From an uncultured Eubacteriales bacterium (GTDB lineage Bacteria > Bacillota > Clostridia > Lachnospirales > Anaerotignaceae), in the NCBI GenBank assembly GCA_959604475.1, contig CAUHBX010000110.1:1-5036 (forward strand): DNA of 5,036 bases, read 5' to 3'. Positions 1 through 5,036 of this stretch are shown in pieces. The position numbers and the translations under genes are program-made. How positions within the stretch are numbered: position 1 is the stretch's first letter; each line of letters starts with the position of its first letter. The notes below the pieces were generated by a model that was not told the DNA's origin, did no database searches, and was given only the letters and a program-made list of their open reading frames with translations.

Positions 1-43
1 CTTCTATCAGTGCTATATTTTTAATATTTATATATTCGAGCAT
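1..43 (-). CDS. recN: DNA repair protein RecN, N-terminal fragment (runs off the left edge)
   Basis: Only the first 14 codons are inside the window, read leftward from an ATG at 43-41: MLEYINIKNIALIE. This matches the opening beta strand of RecN proteins, which typically begin with a short ML-x-x-L/I-x-I-x-NIALI segment just ahead of the Walker A loop; the Walker A itself would lie beyond the edge. RecN is an SMC-like ATPase that acts early in double-strand break repair. The ATG lies 15 nt after the argR stop and has a GGGGG ribosome binding site 8 nt upstream. recN directly after argR/ahrC is the known order in Bacillus and Clostridia, which supports the call despite the short fragment. I see no LexA-type box in the spacer, so any SOS control would have to act elsewhere. 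Confidence 0.88.
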   Translation of the reverse strand, partial: MLEYINIKNIALIE

Positions 44-51
44 AGGTTACG

Positions 52-56
52 CCCCC
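52..56 (-). promoter_or_regulatory. Ribosome binding site of recN (GGGGG)
   Basis: On the minus strand the 15-nt argR-recN spacer contains GGGGG, followed by 8 nt and then the recN ATG. It is G-rich and lacks the usual A of GGAGG, so pairing with the anti-Shine-Dalgarno would need a G-U wobble. Its position is right for initiation, and it supports the ATG at 43-41 as the true start. Confidence 0.6.
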
Positions 57-58
57 AA

Positions 59-511
59 TCAGCTATGTATAATACGATAAAGCCTTTCTATAAGTTCAGC
101 CGCCTGATGATTTCCTCTTATAACACAAAATACAGTATCGTCCCCTGCTATTGTTCCAAGTATTTCGCTATTCTGCATATTGTCCAACGCAACTCCAACG
201 GCCATTCCCATGCCCTCAAGGGTTTTAATGACAACCATGTTTCCGGCATAATCCATTTTGACAACCGCTTCTTTAAACACTCTGATAAGCCTGTCGGATA
301 TTTCGTTGTCACTGCTAGCCATTGCGGCATACTTCTGCTTTCCCTTTTCAACGGATATTTTAGTAAGCCTCATTTCCCTTATATCCCTTGAAACGGTAGC
401 CTGGGTTACATCAAAGCCGTCCTCCCTGAGCTTTGCCGCAAGCTCGTCCTGTGTCTCAATATCATATTTTTCAATCAGCTCTAAAATCTTTGCGTGTCTG
501 GATACCTTCAA
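59..511 (-). CDS. argR: Arginine repressor ArgR/AhrC
   Basis: This encodes a 150-aa hexameric, arginine-responsive transcription factor, the usual family length (about 149-156 aa). Such proteins repress arginine synthesis and, in Bacillus, activate catabolism. Residues 1-70 form the winged-helix DNA-binding domain, with the signature TQATVSRDIREM at 36-47; the segment DIETQDELAAKLRE (17-30) is nearly the Bacillus AhrC sequence. Residues 80-150 form the oligomerisation and arginine-binding domain, with GTIAGDDT at 119-126; D124 and D125 correspond to the arginine-binding D128/D129 of E. coli ArgR. The other ligand loop, T97-LEGMGM-A104, departs from the usual T-x-PG-N/M-A pattern: E99 stands where proline is expected. 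The start is TTG at 511-509, chosen because the N-terminus aligns with the family, a strong AAAGGGGG site lies 8 nt upstream, and the next methionine (M47) falls inside the helix-turn-helix. It begins 3 nt after nadK ends, so translation is probably coupled. No clear ARG box is visible in the window. Confidence 0.96.
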   Translation of the reverse strand: MKVSRHAKILELIEKYDIETQDELAAKLREDGFDVTQATVSRDIREMRLTKISVEKGKQKYAAMASSDNEISDRLIRVFKEAVVKMDYAGNMVVIKTLEGMGMAVGVALDNMQNSEILGTIAGDDTVFCVIRGNHQAAELIERLYRIIHS

Positions 512-514
512 CTG

Positions 515-1375
515 CTATTCCCCCTTTGAAATCAGTTTTTTTCTCAATATCTCATAAAAGCTTCTTCTGTTAGTTTTAATTATATTAACGCTGCTGGTAG
601 CCTTCTTGACATTTATAGTATCGCCGTTATTCATTATTACGCTTGTCTGCCCATCCATTGACATTATTATATCGCCATTTGCACCAAAGCTTGCCTCTAT
701 TTTTATGATGTCCTCTGCTGATACGACTATGCTTCTGGAATGAAGGGAATGGGCACAAATCGGAGTTATGACCATACAGCCGATATCAGGCTTAAGCACC
801 GGGCCTCCGGCAGAAAGGTTATAAGCTGTGGAGCCTGTTGGTGTTGAAATTATTATTCCGTCAGCCCTGAAAGTAGCAAGGTATTCGTCGTTTACATATA
901 TACTGTAATCAGTTATTTTAGTAAAAACTCCTCTTGCTATGCACACATCATTTACTGCCGTATACTGCTTCGGGCTGTCTGTGTCAGATATTATATCAGC
1001 TTCAAGCATAAGCCTTTTTTCCAGTTTATATTCTCCGTTTAAGACCTTATCTATCGTCTCACGGTAATCGTTCCCATCTGCCGAAGCCAAAAAACCCATT
1101 GTACCCATGTTAATTCCCAAAAGCGGAGTTCCGTATTTGGCAGCTTTTCTTCCAGTATCAAGAAGTGTTCCGTCTCCGCCTAGCACGATAATAAAATCCG
1201 ATTTAGAAAAAAGCTCATATTTAGTTACACCAAGTTCTTTAAGCCCCGTAACCTCTGCAATTTTATATGTAAGAACAACCTTGCATTCCTTCTCCGCAAG
1301 AAATTGAGCAAGTTCGCCGACAAGATTCATGGCGGCCTCTTTATCATAATTAGGTACTATTCCAACTGTTTTCAC
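515..1375 (-). CDS. nadK: NAD kinase (ATP/polyphosphate-NAD kinase family)
   Basis: This 286-aa cytosolic enzyme phosphorylates the 2'-hydroxyl of the adenosine ribose of NAD to give NADP, the only known de novo route to NADP(H). The family signatures are all present in order: GGDGT at 66-70 (nucleotide-binding loop, with the catalytic-region D68), LLGINMGTMGFL at 85-96, ND at 142-143 (the conserved NE/D pair), ADGIIISTPTGSTAYNLSAG at 171-190 (the glycine-rich motif), ITPICAHSLHSRS at 203-215, and DGQ at 241-243. Length is normal for the family and there are no internal breaks. The start is GTG at 1375-1373, with a strong AGGTGA site 7 nt upstream, and the protein opens directly into the first beta strand (KTVGIVPN). 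It lies 12 nt after tlyA and 3 nt before argR. In Clostridia nadK commonly sits at this place, whereas Bacillus has it elsewhere. NADPH made from its product serves many steps, including DXR, the reaction after DXS. Confidence 0.97.
   Translation of the reverse strand: MKTVGIVPNYDKEAAMNLVGELAQFLAEKECKVVLTYKIAEVTGLKELGVTKYELFSKSDFIIVLGGDGTLLDTGRKAAKYGTPLLGINMGTMGFLASADGNDYRETIDKVLNGEYKLEKRLMLEADIISDTDSPKQYTAVNDVCIARGVFTKITDYSIYVNDEYLATFRADGIIISTPTGSTAYNLSAGGPVLKPDIGCMVITPICAHSLHSRSIVVSAEDIIKIEASFGANGDIIMSMDGQTSVIMNNGDTINVKKATSSVNIIKTNRRSFYEILRKKLISKGE
520..527 (-). promoter_or_regulatory. Ribosome binding site deciding the TTG start of argR
   Basis: On the minus strand AAAGGGGG lies 8 nt before the TTG at 511-509, inside the last codons of nadK (it spans the K-G-E end). 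It makes the TTG the convincing start, because no ATG or GTG lies between it and the conserved N-terminal residues. It resembles AAAGGAGG with the A replaced by G, the same G-rich form as at recN. Confidence 0.65.
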
Positions 1376-1382
1376 TTTTATA

Positions 1383-1388
1383 TCACCT
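1383..1388 (-). promoter_or_regulatory. Ribosome binding site deciding the GTG start of nadK
   Basis: On the minus strand AGGTGA (within GAGGTGAT) lies 7 nt before the GTG at 1375-1373. Its first base is the A of the tlyA stop codon TGA, so the two genes are tightly packed and ribosomes ending tlyA could start nadK. The strength of this site supports GTG as the true start. Confidence 0.7.
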
Positions 1389-2197
1389 CAAAGCAGCTCA
1401 TGTGACTGTTCCGTTATATCATGCGCGGTCTTATAAGCTTCCTCTTTTGTAAGTCCGCTGTTTTTTCTGTCAAGCATTATTAAATATTCTATATTTCCTT
1501 CAGGTCCTTTAATCGGCGAAAAATCTATTCCTATTATATTAAGCCCTTGGTTAAATGCAAAATCTATTATTTTAATTATTACTTCCTGATGCGTGGACTT
1601 CTCTCTGACAACGCCCTTTTTACCGACCTTTTCCCGTCCGGCTTCAAACTGAGGTTTAATAAGGCATACCATTTGGGCGTCCTCGGACATTACATTAACT
1701 GCCGGGGGTATAACCTTTGTCAATGAAATAAATGATACGTCGACAGAAGCAAAGCCCGGCCTGTCACATATCTGTTCTTCGTTAATATACCGTACGTTCG
1801 TTTTTTCCATACAAACGACACGCTCGTCATTTCTCAGCTTCCATGCAAGCTGTCCATAGCCGACATCAATCGAATATACCTTTAAAGCCCCGTTTTGCAG
1901 CATACAATCTGTAAAGCCTCCGGTAGAAGCTCCTATATCCATACATATTTTCCCTTTTATTTCAACAGGGAACACTTCCATCGCCTTTTCAAGCTTATAT
2001 CCGCCTCTGCTGACATAAGGCATCTTGCCTCCTCTAACCTCTATTTTAGAGTCAGCGTCAATTTTTGTACCCGCTTTATTTTCCTTATTGCCGTCTACAT
2101 ATACGTTCCCAGCCATAATATAAGCCTTAGCCAGTTCCCTTGAGGAAGCTAGCCCCCTGTTTACAATAAGCACATCAAGTCTTTCTTTGTCAGTCAT
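1388..2197 (-). CDS. tlyA: TlyA-family S4-domain rRNA 2'-O-methyltransferase (historically 'hemolysin A')
   Basis: This 269-aa protein joins an N-terminal S4 RNA-binding domain (about 1-60, RLDVLIVNRGLASSRELAK) to an FtsJ-like Rossmann methyltransferase (about 62-245). The SAM-binding motif is DIGASTGGFTD at 87-97; DVSFISL is at 153-159 and IKPQFEAGRE at 180-189. The catalytic K-D-K-E tetrad known for the family (K69/D154/K182/E238 in Mycobacterium tuberculosis) is matched by K68, D153, K181 and E237, so it is probably an active enzyme. Family members 2'-O-methylate C1920 of 23S rRNA, and type II members also C1409 of 16S rRNA; the length is closer to type II, but I cannot settle the substrate. 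I chose the ATG at 2197-2195 because family proteins start just before K-x-RLD and GGG lies 9 nt upstream; a TTG at 2206 would add three residues (MKI) but has poorer spacing. The start overlaps the dxs end by 8 nt (ATGACTGA). Clostridial operons of this type regularly carry tlyA between dxs and nadK. Confidence 0.95.
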   Translation of the reverse strand: MTDKERLDVLIVNRGLASSRELAKAYIMAGNVYVDGNKENKAGTKIDADSKIEVRGGKMPYVSRGGYKLEKAMEVFPVEIKGKICMDIGASTGGFTDCMLQNGALKVYSIDVGYGQLAWKLRNDERVVCMEKTNVRYINEEQICDRPGFASVDVSFISLTKVIPPAVNVMSEDAQMVCLIKPQFEAGREKVGKKGVVREKSTHQEVIIKIIDFAFNQGLNIIGIDFSPIKGPEGNIEYLIMLDRKNSGLTKEEAYKTAHDITEQSHELL

Positions 2198-4070
2198 TAT
2201 TTTCAACCCGCTTCTTTATTTCCAAATACATACTTTCGCCGTCCAAGCCATATCTTTTATACAGCTCATTTCGCGAACCATGCTCGATAAATTTATCAGG
2301 CATAGCGAAAGAATGAAATACAGTTTCTCTCAATTTTCCATTTTCATTAAGTATATCAAGCACTCTGTCACCCACTCCGCCATTTTTAACGTTATCCTCA
2401 GCAGTAAATAAATACCGGCATTTTGAAGCTGCATTTAATATCAGCTCTTTATCTAAAGGTTTAGCGAATCTTAAGTTTATGAGCATAGGTGAATATCCGT
2501 CCCGTTCAAGCAGTTCACATGCCTCTGCCGCACTGCCAACTGTGCTTCCAAGTGAGAAAACCGCTATTTTTTCGCCGTCCTTAAGCAGTTCTCCTTTTCC
2601 ATATTCAATCTTATTGTCTATATCTGAAAAGCTTTCGGAAATTTCACCTCTTGGATATCTGACGGCAACAGGCGAATTCATATTTTCCAAAGCAAATTTC
2701 AGCATCTTTTCAAGTTCACGGCCGCTTTTAGGGGCCATAACAGTCATATTTGGCATATGAAGAAGATAAGACAAGTCGAAAATCCCCTGGTGGGTCTCTC
2801 CATCGCTGCCTACAATTCCTGCTCGGTCAATTCCAAAAACCACATGCAGATTTTGCAGGCATACGTCCTGCATTATCTCATCGTATGCCCTTTGCAAAAA
2901 TGTAGAGTATACAGCAAATACAGGCTTGTATTCCGCCTTTGCCATTGCTGCCGAAAATGATACGGCATGCTGTTCCGCAATTCCAACATCAAAAAACCTT
3001 TCAGGAAATTTTTTTGCAAAGCAGTCAAGTCCTGTTCCTCCGCACATAGCTGCCGATACTGCTACTATTTTTTCATCATTTTCAGCCTGCTTTACAAGCG
3101 TTTTTCCAAATACAGACGAATAGCTTGGAAGCTCAGGCTTAGCTATTGGTTTACCCGTTTTCAGGTCAAAGGAGTTAACTCCATGGTAATCCGCCGGATT
3201 TTTCTCAGAAAATTTGTAACCTTTTCCCTTAACCGTCCGGACATGCACTAATACCGGACCTTCAATCTGTTCCGCTTTTTCAATAGTTGATATAAGCTCC
3301 TGAAGGTTATGCCCGTCTACAGGACCGATATATTTAAATCCGAATTCCTCAAAAATAACCCCCGGAACAAACATATATTTAATTCTCTTTTTCGTCCTTT
3401 TAATTGTATCAACCATGGGCGCCCCCACAGGAAGCCTGCTGAGAAACTTTTTAACATCATCCTTGGCCTCAAGATACTTTCTCTCTGTTCTCAACTCTCC
3501 AAGATGTCTGCTTATGGCTCCGACATTATCGGATATAGACATCTGATTGTCGTTGAGTATAACAATTAAGTTTCTGTTTGAGCGTCCTGCGTTATTCAGC
3601 GCCTCAAACGCCACTCCCCCTGTCATTGAGCCGTCACCTATAACCGCCACAATTTTCTCACTGCCGCCGGATAAATCTCTGGCACAGGCAAGCCCTAACG
3701 CAATTGATATTGAGGTTGAACTATGTCCTGCCGTAAAAGCATCATATTCACTTTCACACGGCTTAGGAAAGCCTGATATTCCGTCAAGCTGTCTAAGGGT
3801 ATCAAACACATCTTTTCTTCCTGTTATTATTTTATGTATATAAGCCTGATGTCCCACATCCCAAACGATTTTGTCCTCCGGTGTATTCAAGCAGTAATGA
3901 AGAGCCAAAGTAAGCTCCACTATGCCCAACTTAGACGCCAAATGCCCTCCTGTTTTTGAGACGTTCTCCAAAAGAAATGCGCGCAGCTCCAAAGCTAGCC
4001 TGTTGAGCTGGCTGATATTAAGCTTTTTTATATCCTTCGGCCAATTGACCGAATCAAGTAATCTCTTCAA
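2190..4070 (-). CDS. dxs: 1-deoxy-D-xylulose-5-phosphate synthase
   Basis: This 626-aa thiamine diphosphate and Mg-dependent cytosolic enzyme condenses pyruvate with glyceraldehyde 3-phosphate to DXP, the first step of the MEP isoprenoid pathway and a precursor of thiamine and pyridoxal phosphate. Length is close to E. coli DXS (620 aa). The ThDP/Mg domain carries H43 (in TGGHLAS), H74 (VGHQAY), GHSSTS at 115-120, GDGSMTGG at 145-152 and NDNQMSIS at 173-180. The linker holds GPVDGH at 249-254 and H296. The central transketolase-like domain has catalytic E365 (GIAEQHAV), Y388, R416, D423 and H427 (SDGETHQG), and R474 (YPRG). The C-terminal transketolase domain covers about 495-620. All expected catalytic positions are kept. 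The start is TTG at 4070-4068: it is the only usual start codon after in-frame upstream stops, and the N-terminus aligns well with the family. The ribosome binding site is weak and may sit in a hairpin. It follows ispA by 28 nt and overlaps tlyA. Confidence 0.97.
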   Translation of the reverse strand: MKRLLDSVNWPKDIKKLNISQLNRLALELRAFLLENVSKTGGHLASKLGIVELTLALHYCLNTPEDKIVWDVGHQAYIHKIITGRKDVFDTLRQLDGISGFPKPCESEYDAFTAGHSSTSISIALGLACARDLSGGSEKIVAVIGDGSMTGGVAFEALNNAGRSNRNLIVILNDNQMSISDNVGAISRHLGELRTERKYLEAKDDVKKFLSRLPVGAPMVDTIKRTKKRIKYMFVPGVIFEEFGFKYIGPVDGHNLQELISTIEKAEQIEGPVLVHVRTVKGKGYKFSEKNPADYHGVNSFDLKTGKPIAKPELPSYSSVFGKTLVKQAENDEKIVAVSAAMCGGTGLDCFAKKFPERFFDVGIAEQHAVSFSAAMAKAEYKPVFAVYSTFLQRAYDEIMQDVCLQNLHVVFGIDRAGIVGSDGETHQGIFDLSYLLHMPNMTVMAPKSGRELEKMLKFALENMNSPVAVRYPRGEISESFSDIDNKIEYGKGELLKDGEKIAVFSLGSTVGSAAEACELLERDGYSPMLINLRFAKPLDKELILNAASKCRYLFTAEDNVKNGGVGDRVLDILNENGKLRETVFHSFAMPDKFIEHGSRNELYKRYGLDGESMYLEIKKRVENND

Positions 4071-4076
4071 AAGAAT

Positions 4077-4098
4077 TACACCACTTTCTATTGGTACA
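4077..4098 (-). promoter_or_regulatory. Possible hairpin covering the dxs ribosome binding region
   Basis: In the 28-nt spacer between ispA and dxs, the minus-strand RNA can pair UGUACCA (4098-4092) with UGGUGUA (4083-4077), a 7-bp stem including two G-U pairs around an 8-nt loop (AUAGAAAG). The only ribosome-binding-like bases before the dxs TTG, GUGGUG (4084-4079), fall almost wholly in the 3' arm. The stem begins one base after the ispA stop codon, so a ribosome finishing ispA would cover and open it. It is not a convincing terminator: the stem is weak and the following AUUCUUUU is not an unbroken U run. It may be a chance pairing. Confidence 0.3.
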
Positions 4099-4983
4099 TC
4101 AGTTTTCTCTTTTTATCAGATATTTTGTAAGCTCTACAAGAAAATCTGCTTTGCTACCCATGCTTTTAAGGATTTCAATTGCCTCCTCAGACATGTCTTC
4201 AACTATTTTTGCAGCATCATCTACGCCAAACATTGTCGCGTATGTGACCTTATGATTTTTTTCATCGCTGTTTATAGGTTTGCCGAGCTTTTCAATGGTA
4301 CTTGTGACGTCAAGTATATCGTCCTGTATTTGGAACGCCACTCCCACAAGCTCTCCAACCCTTTCAATATTTTTAATTTCCGAAGCATTGGCCCCGCCAA
4401 TTTCTGCGCCCGCTTTAAGGGCGCCGATTAGCATTGCAGCCGTTTTGTTTCTGTGTATAAAATCAAGTGTATCTTTATCAATTTCTTTTCCTTCGCTTAT
4501 GACATCAACAACCTGGCCTGCAACCATACCATGTACGCCTGCCCCCTGTGCAATAGCGAGCATAGCTTTGGTATATCTTATATCATTCTTCTGGACGCAT
4601 GCCTTCGCCATAACCTCAAAAGCCTGATGCAGAAGAGCATCCCCCGCAAGGATGGCAATATTTTCGCCGAAAACCTTATGGCTAGTCAGCCGTCCCCTTC
4701 TATAGTCATCGTTATCCATGGCCGGAAGGTCGTCATGTATGAGTGAGTAGGTATGAATCATTTCAATTGCGCATGCAAACGGCATTGCACTTTCCCAATC
4801 GCCGCCAAAGGCCCTGCATGCCTCCATAACCATTACCGGCCTAAGCCTTTTTCCTCCGGCAAATACGCTGTAGCGCATAGCCTCAAAAATAATCCCCGGA
4901 TAATTGTCGGCAGAAGGAAGATACTTTTCCATATATTCGTCCACAGTATTTGCTCTGTTTTTCAGTTCCTCTTTAAAACTCAT
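4099..4983 (-). CDS. ispA: Short-chain polyprenyl (farnesyl/geranyl) diphosphate synthase
   Basis: This 294-aa trans-prenyltransferase condenses isopentenyl diphosphate with dimethylallyl and geranyl diphosphate, giving mainly C15 farnesyl diphosphate, the precursor of undecaprenyl diphosphate for the cell wall. GGKRLRP at 43-49 binds isopentenyl diphosphate. The first aspartate-rich motif DDLPAMD is at 84-90, with the longer DDx4D spacing typical of bacterial FPP synthases, followed by RRGR at 95-98. GQVVD is at 156-160, and the second aspartate-rich motif FQIQDDILD is at 217-225. Lysines expected near the active site appear in KLGKP (232-236) and NHKVTY (243-248). The residues just before the first motif, HTYSLIH, fit the bacterial C15 type, but chain length cannot be proved from sequence. 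The ATG at 4983-4981 has a strong GAGGAGG site 7 nt upstream and shares its A with the xseB stop, indicating translational coupling. Length and motif order are normal. Confidence 0.96.
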   Translation of the reverse strand: MSFKEELKNRANTVDEYMEKYLPSADNYPGIIFEAMRYSVFAGGKRLRPVMVMEACRAFGGDWESAMPFACAIEMIHTYSLIHDDLPAMDNDDYRRGRLTSHKVFGENIAILAGDALLHQAFEVMAKACVQKNDIRYTKAMLAIAQGAGVHGMVAGQVVDVISEGKEIDKDTLDFIHRNKTAAMLIGALKAGAEIGGANASEIKNIERVGELVGVAFQIQDDILDVTSTIEKLGKPINSDEKNHKVTYATMFGVDDAAKIVEDMSEEAIEILKSMGSKADFLVELTKYLIKREN

Positions 4984-5036
4984 TAATCTTCCTCCTCAAG
5001 CTCAAATGGCTTTTCCGATAACTGTCCGTCAAGGCT
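4983..5036 (-). CDS. xseB: Exodeoxyribonuclease VII small subunit, C-terminal fragment (runs off the right edge)
   Basis: Only the last 17 codons and the TAA stop (4985-4983) are present, encoding SLDGQLSEKPFELEEED. XseB is the small helical subunit of exonuclease VII, which degrades single-stranded DNA from both ends together with XseA. A short acidic tail rich in K-P-F-E and glutamates is common at the C-terminus of clostridial XseB proteins, and xseB directly upstream of ispA is the standard order in Bacillus and Clostridia. The call therefore rests mainly on synteny; the fragment lacks the conserved core. Its stop overlaps the ispA start by one base (TAATG), and the ispA ribosome binding site lies within its last glutamate codons. 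Confidence 0.75.
   Translation of the reverse strand, partial: SLDGQLSEKPFELEEED
4991..4997 (-). promoter_or_regulatory. Ribosome binding site of ispA (GAGGAGG)
   Basis: On the minus strand GAGGAGG lies 7 nt before the ispA ATG, inside the acidic glutamate codons at the end of xseB. It is the closest match to the canonical Shine-Dalgarno sequence in the window, in contrast with the weak site before dxs, so ispA is probably translated more efficiently per transcript than dxs. Confidence 0.75.

Noticed and set aside
15..35. AT-rich palindrome-like stretch (AATATTAAAAATAT on the minus strand), resembling the core of an ARG box.
   Set aside because: It lacks the flanking TGAAT/ATTCA halves and codes for the conserved RecN N-terminus (YINIKNIA), which explains the composition.
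632..645. ATAATGAATAA on the minus strand in nadK, resembling one half of an ARG box.
   Set aside because: Only one half is present with no partner at the right spacing, and it lies within conserved coding sequence.
1788..1801. Partial LexA-box-like sequence (CGAAC-GTAC-GGTA on the minus strand) inside tlyA.
   Set aside because: The second half-site does not match GTTC and it lies mid-gene, far from any plausible promoter for recN.
3041..3045. Cysteine at DXS residue 343 (AAMCGGTGL), where relatives usually have proline or arginine.
   Set aside because: The position varies across the family and is not a catalytic residue, so it does not justify a functional claim.
4071..4098. Rho-independent terminator between ispA and dxs (short stem followed by AUUCUUUU).
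   Set aside because: The stem has only 7 pairs with two G-U wobbles and the U tract is broken; dxs would then need its own promoter, for which there is no room in a 28-nt gap.
3922..4431. A 169-codon open frame on the plus strand across the dxs 5' end and ispA 3' end.
   Set aside because: It is antisense to two well-conserved genes, shows no recognisable domain, and its composition (many F, S, C, L, I) is what the complement of these coding frames gives.

Overview
The window is one uninterrupted stretch of a chromosomal housekeeping operon, with every gene on the minus strand. In transcription order (right to left) it holds the 3' end of xseB, then ispA, dxs, tlyA, nadK and argR, then the first codons of recN. 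This order is the one known from Clostridia; Bacillus has a close relative of it but keeps nadK elsewhere. The gene order, the protein sequences and a moderate-to-low GC content (about 40% by eye on sampled lines) point to an anaerobic Firmicute of class Clostridia. I cannot name the genus.

Layout. 4983-5036 is the last 17 codons of xseB (exonuclease VII small subunit), whose TAA shares one base with the ispA ATG. 4099-4983 is ispA (farnesyl diphosphate synthase). 2190-4070 is dxs (1-deoxy-D-xylulose-5-phosphate synthase), starting with TTG after a 28-nt gap. 1388-2197 is tlyA (S4-domain rRNA 2'-O-methyltransferase), whose start overlaps the end of dxs. 515-1375 is nadK (NAD kinase, GTG start). 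59-511 is argR (arginine repressor, TTG start). 1-43 is the start of recN (SMC-like repair ATPase). Gaps between genes run from small overlaps to 28 nt, so the window has no long non-coding stretch, and I see no promoter, rho-independent terminator, RNA gene, mobile element, repeat family or CRISPR array.

How the genes relate. dxs (first step of the MEP pathway) and ispA (C5 to C15 prenyl chain) bracket isoprenoid precursor synthesis, which feeds undecaprenyl phosphate for the cell wall; DXP also feeds thiamine and pyridoxal phosphate. NadK makes NADP, whose reduced form the next MEP enzyme, DXR, uses. xseB and recN are DNA repair genes, tlyA modifies ribosomes, and argR is a transcription factor for arginine metabolism. 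The grouping is conserved housekeeping synteny and not an obvious single pathway.

I found no undescribed system. The points worth a second look are small: a possible hairpin over the dxs initiation region, non-ATG starts for three of the five complete genes, two ribosome binding sites built on GGGGG, and an unusual ligand-loop sequence in ArgR.
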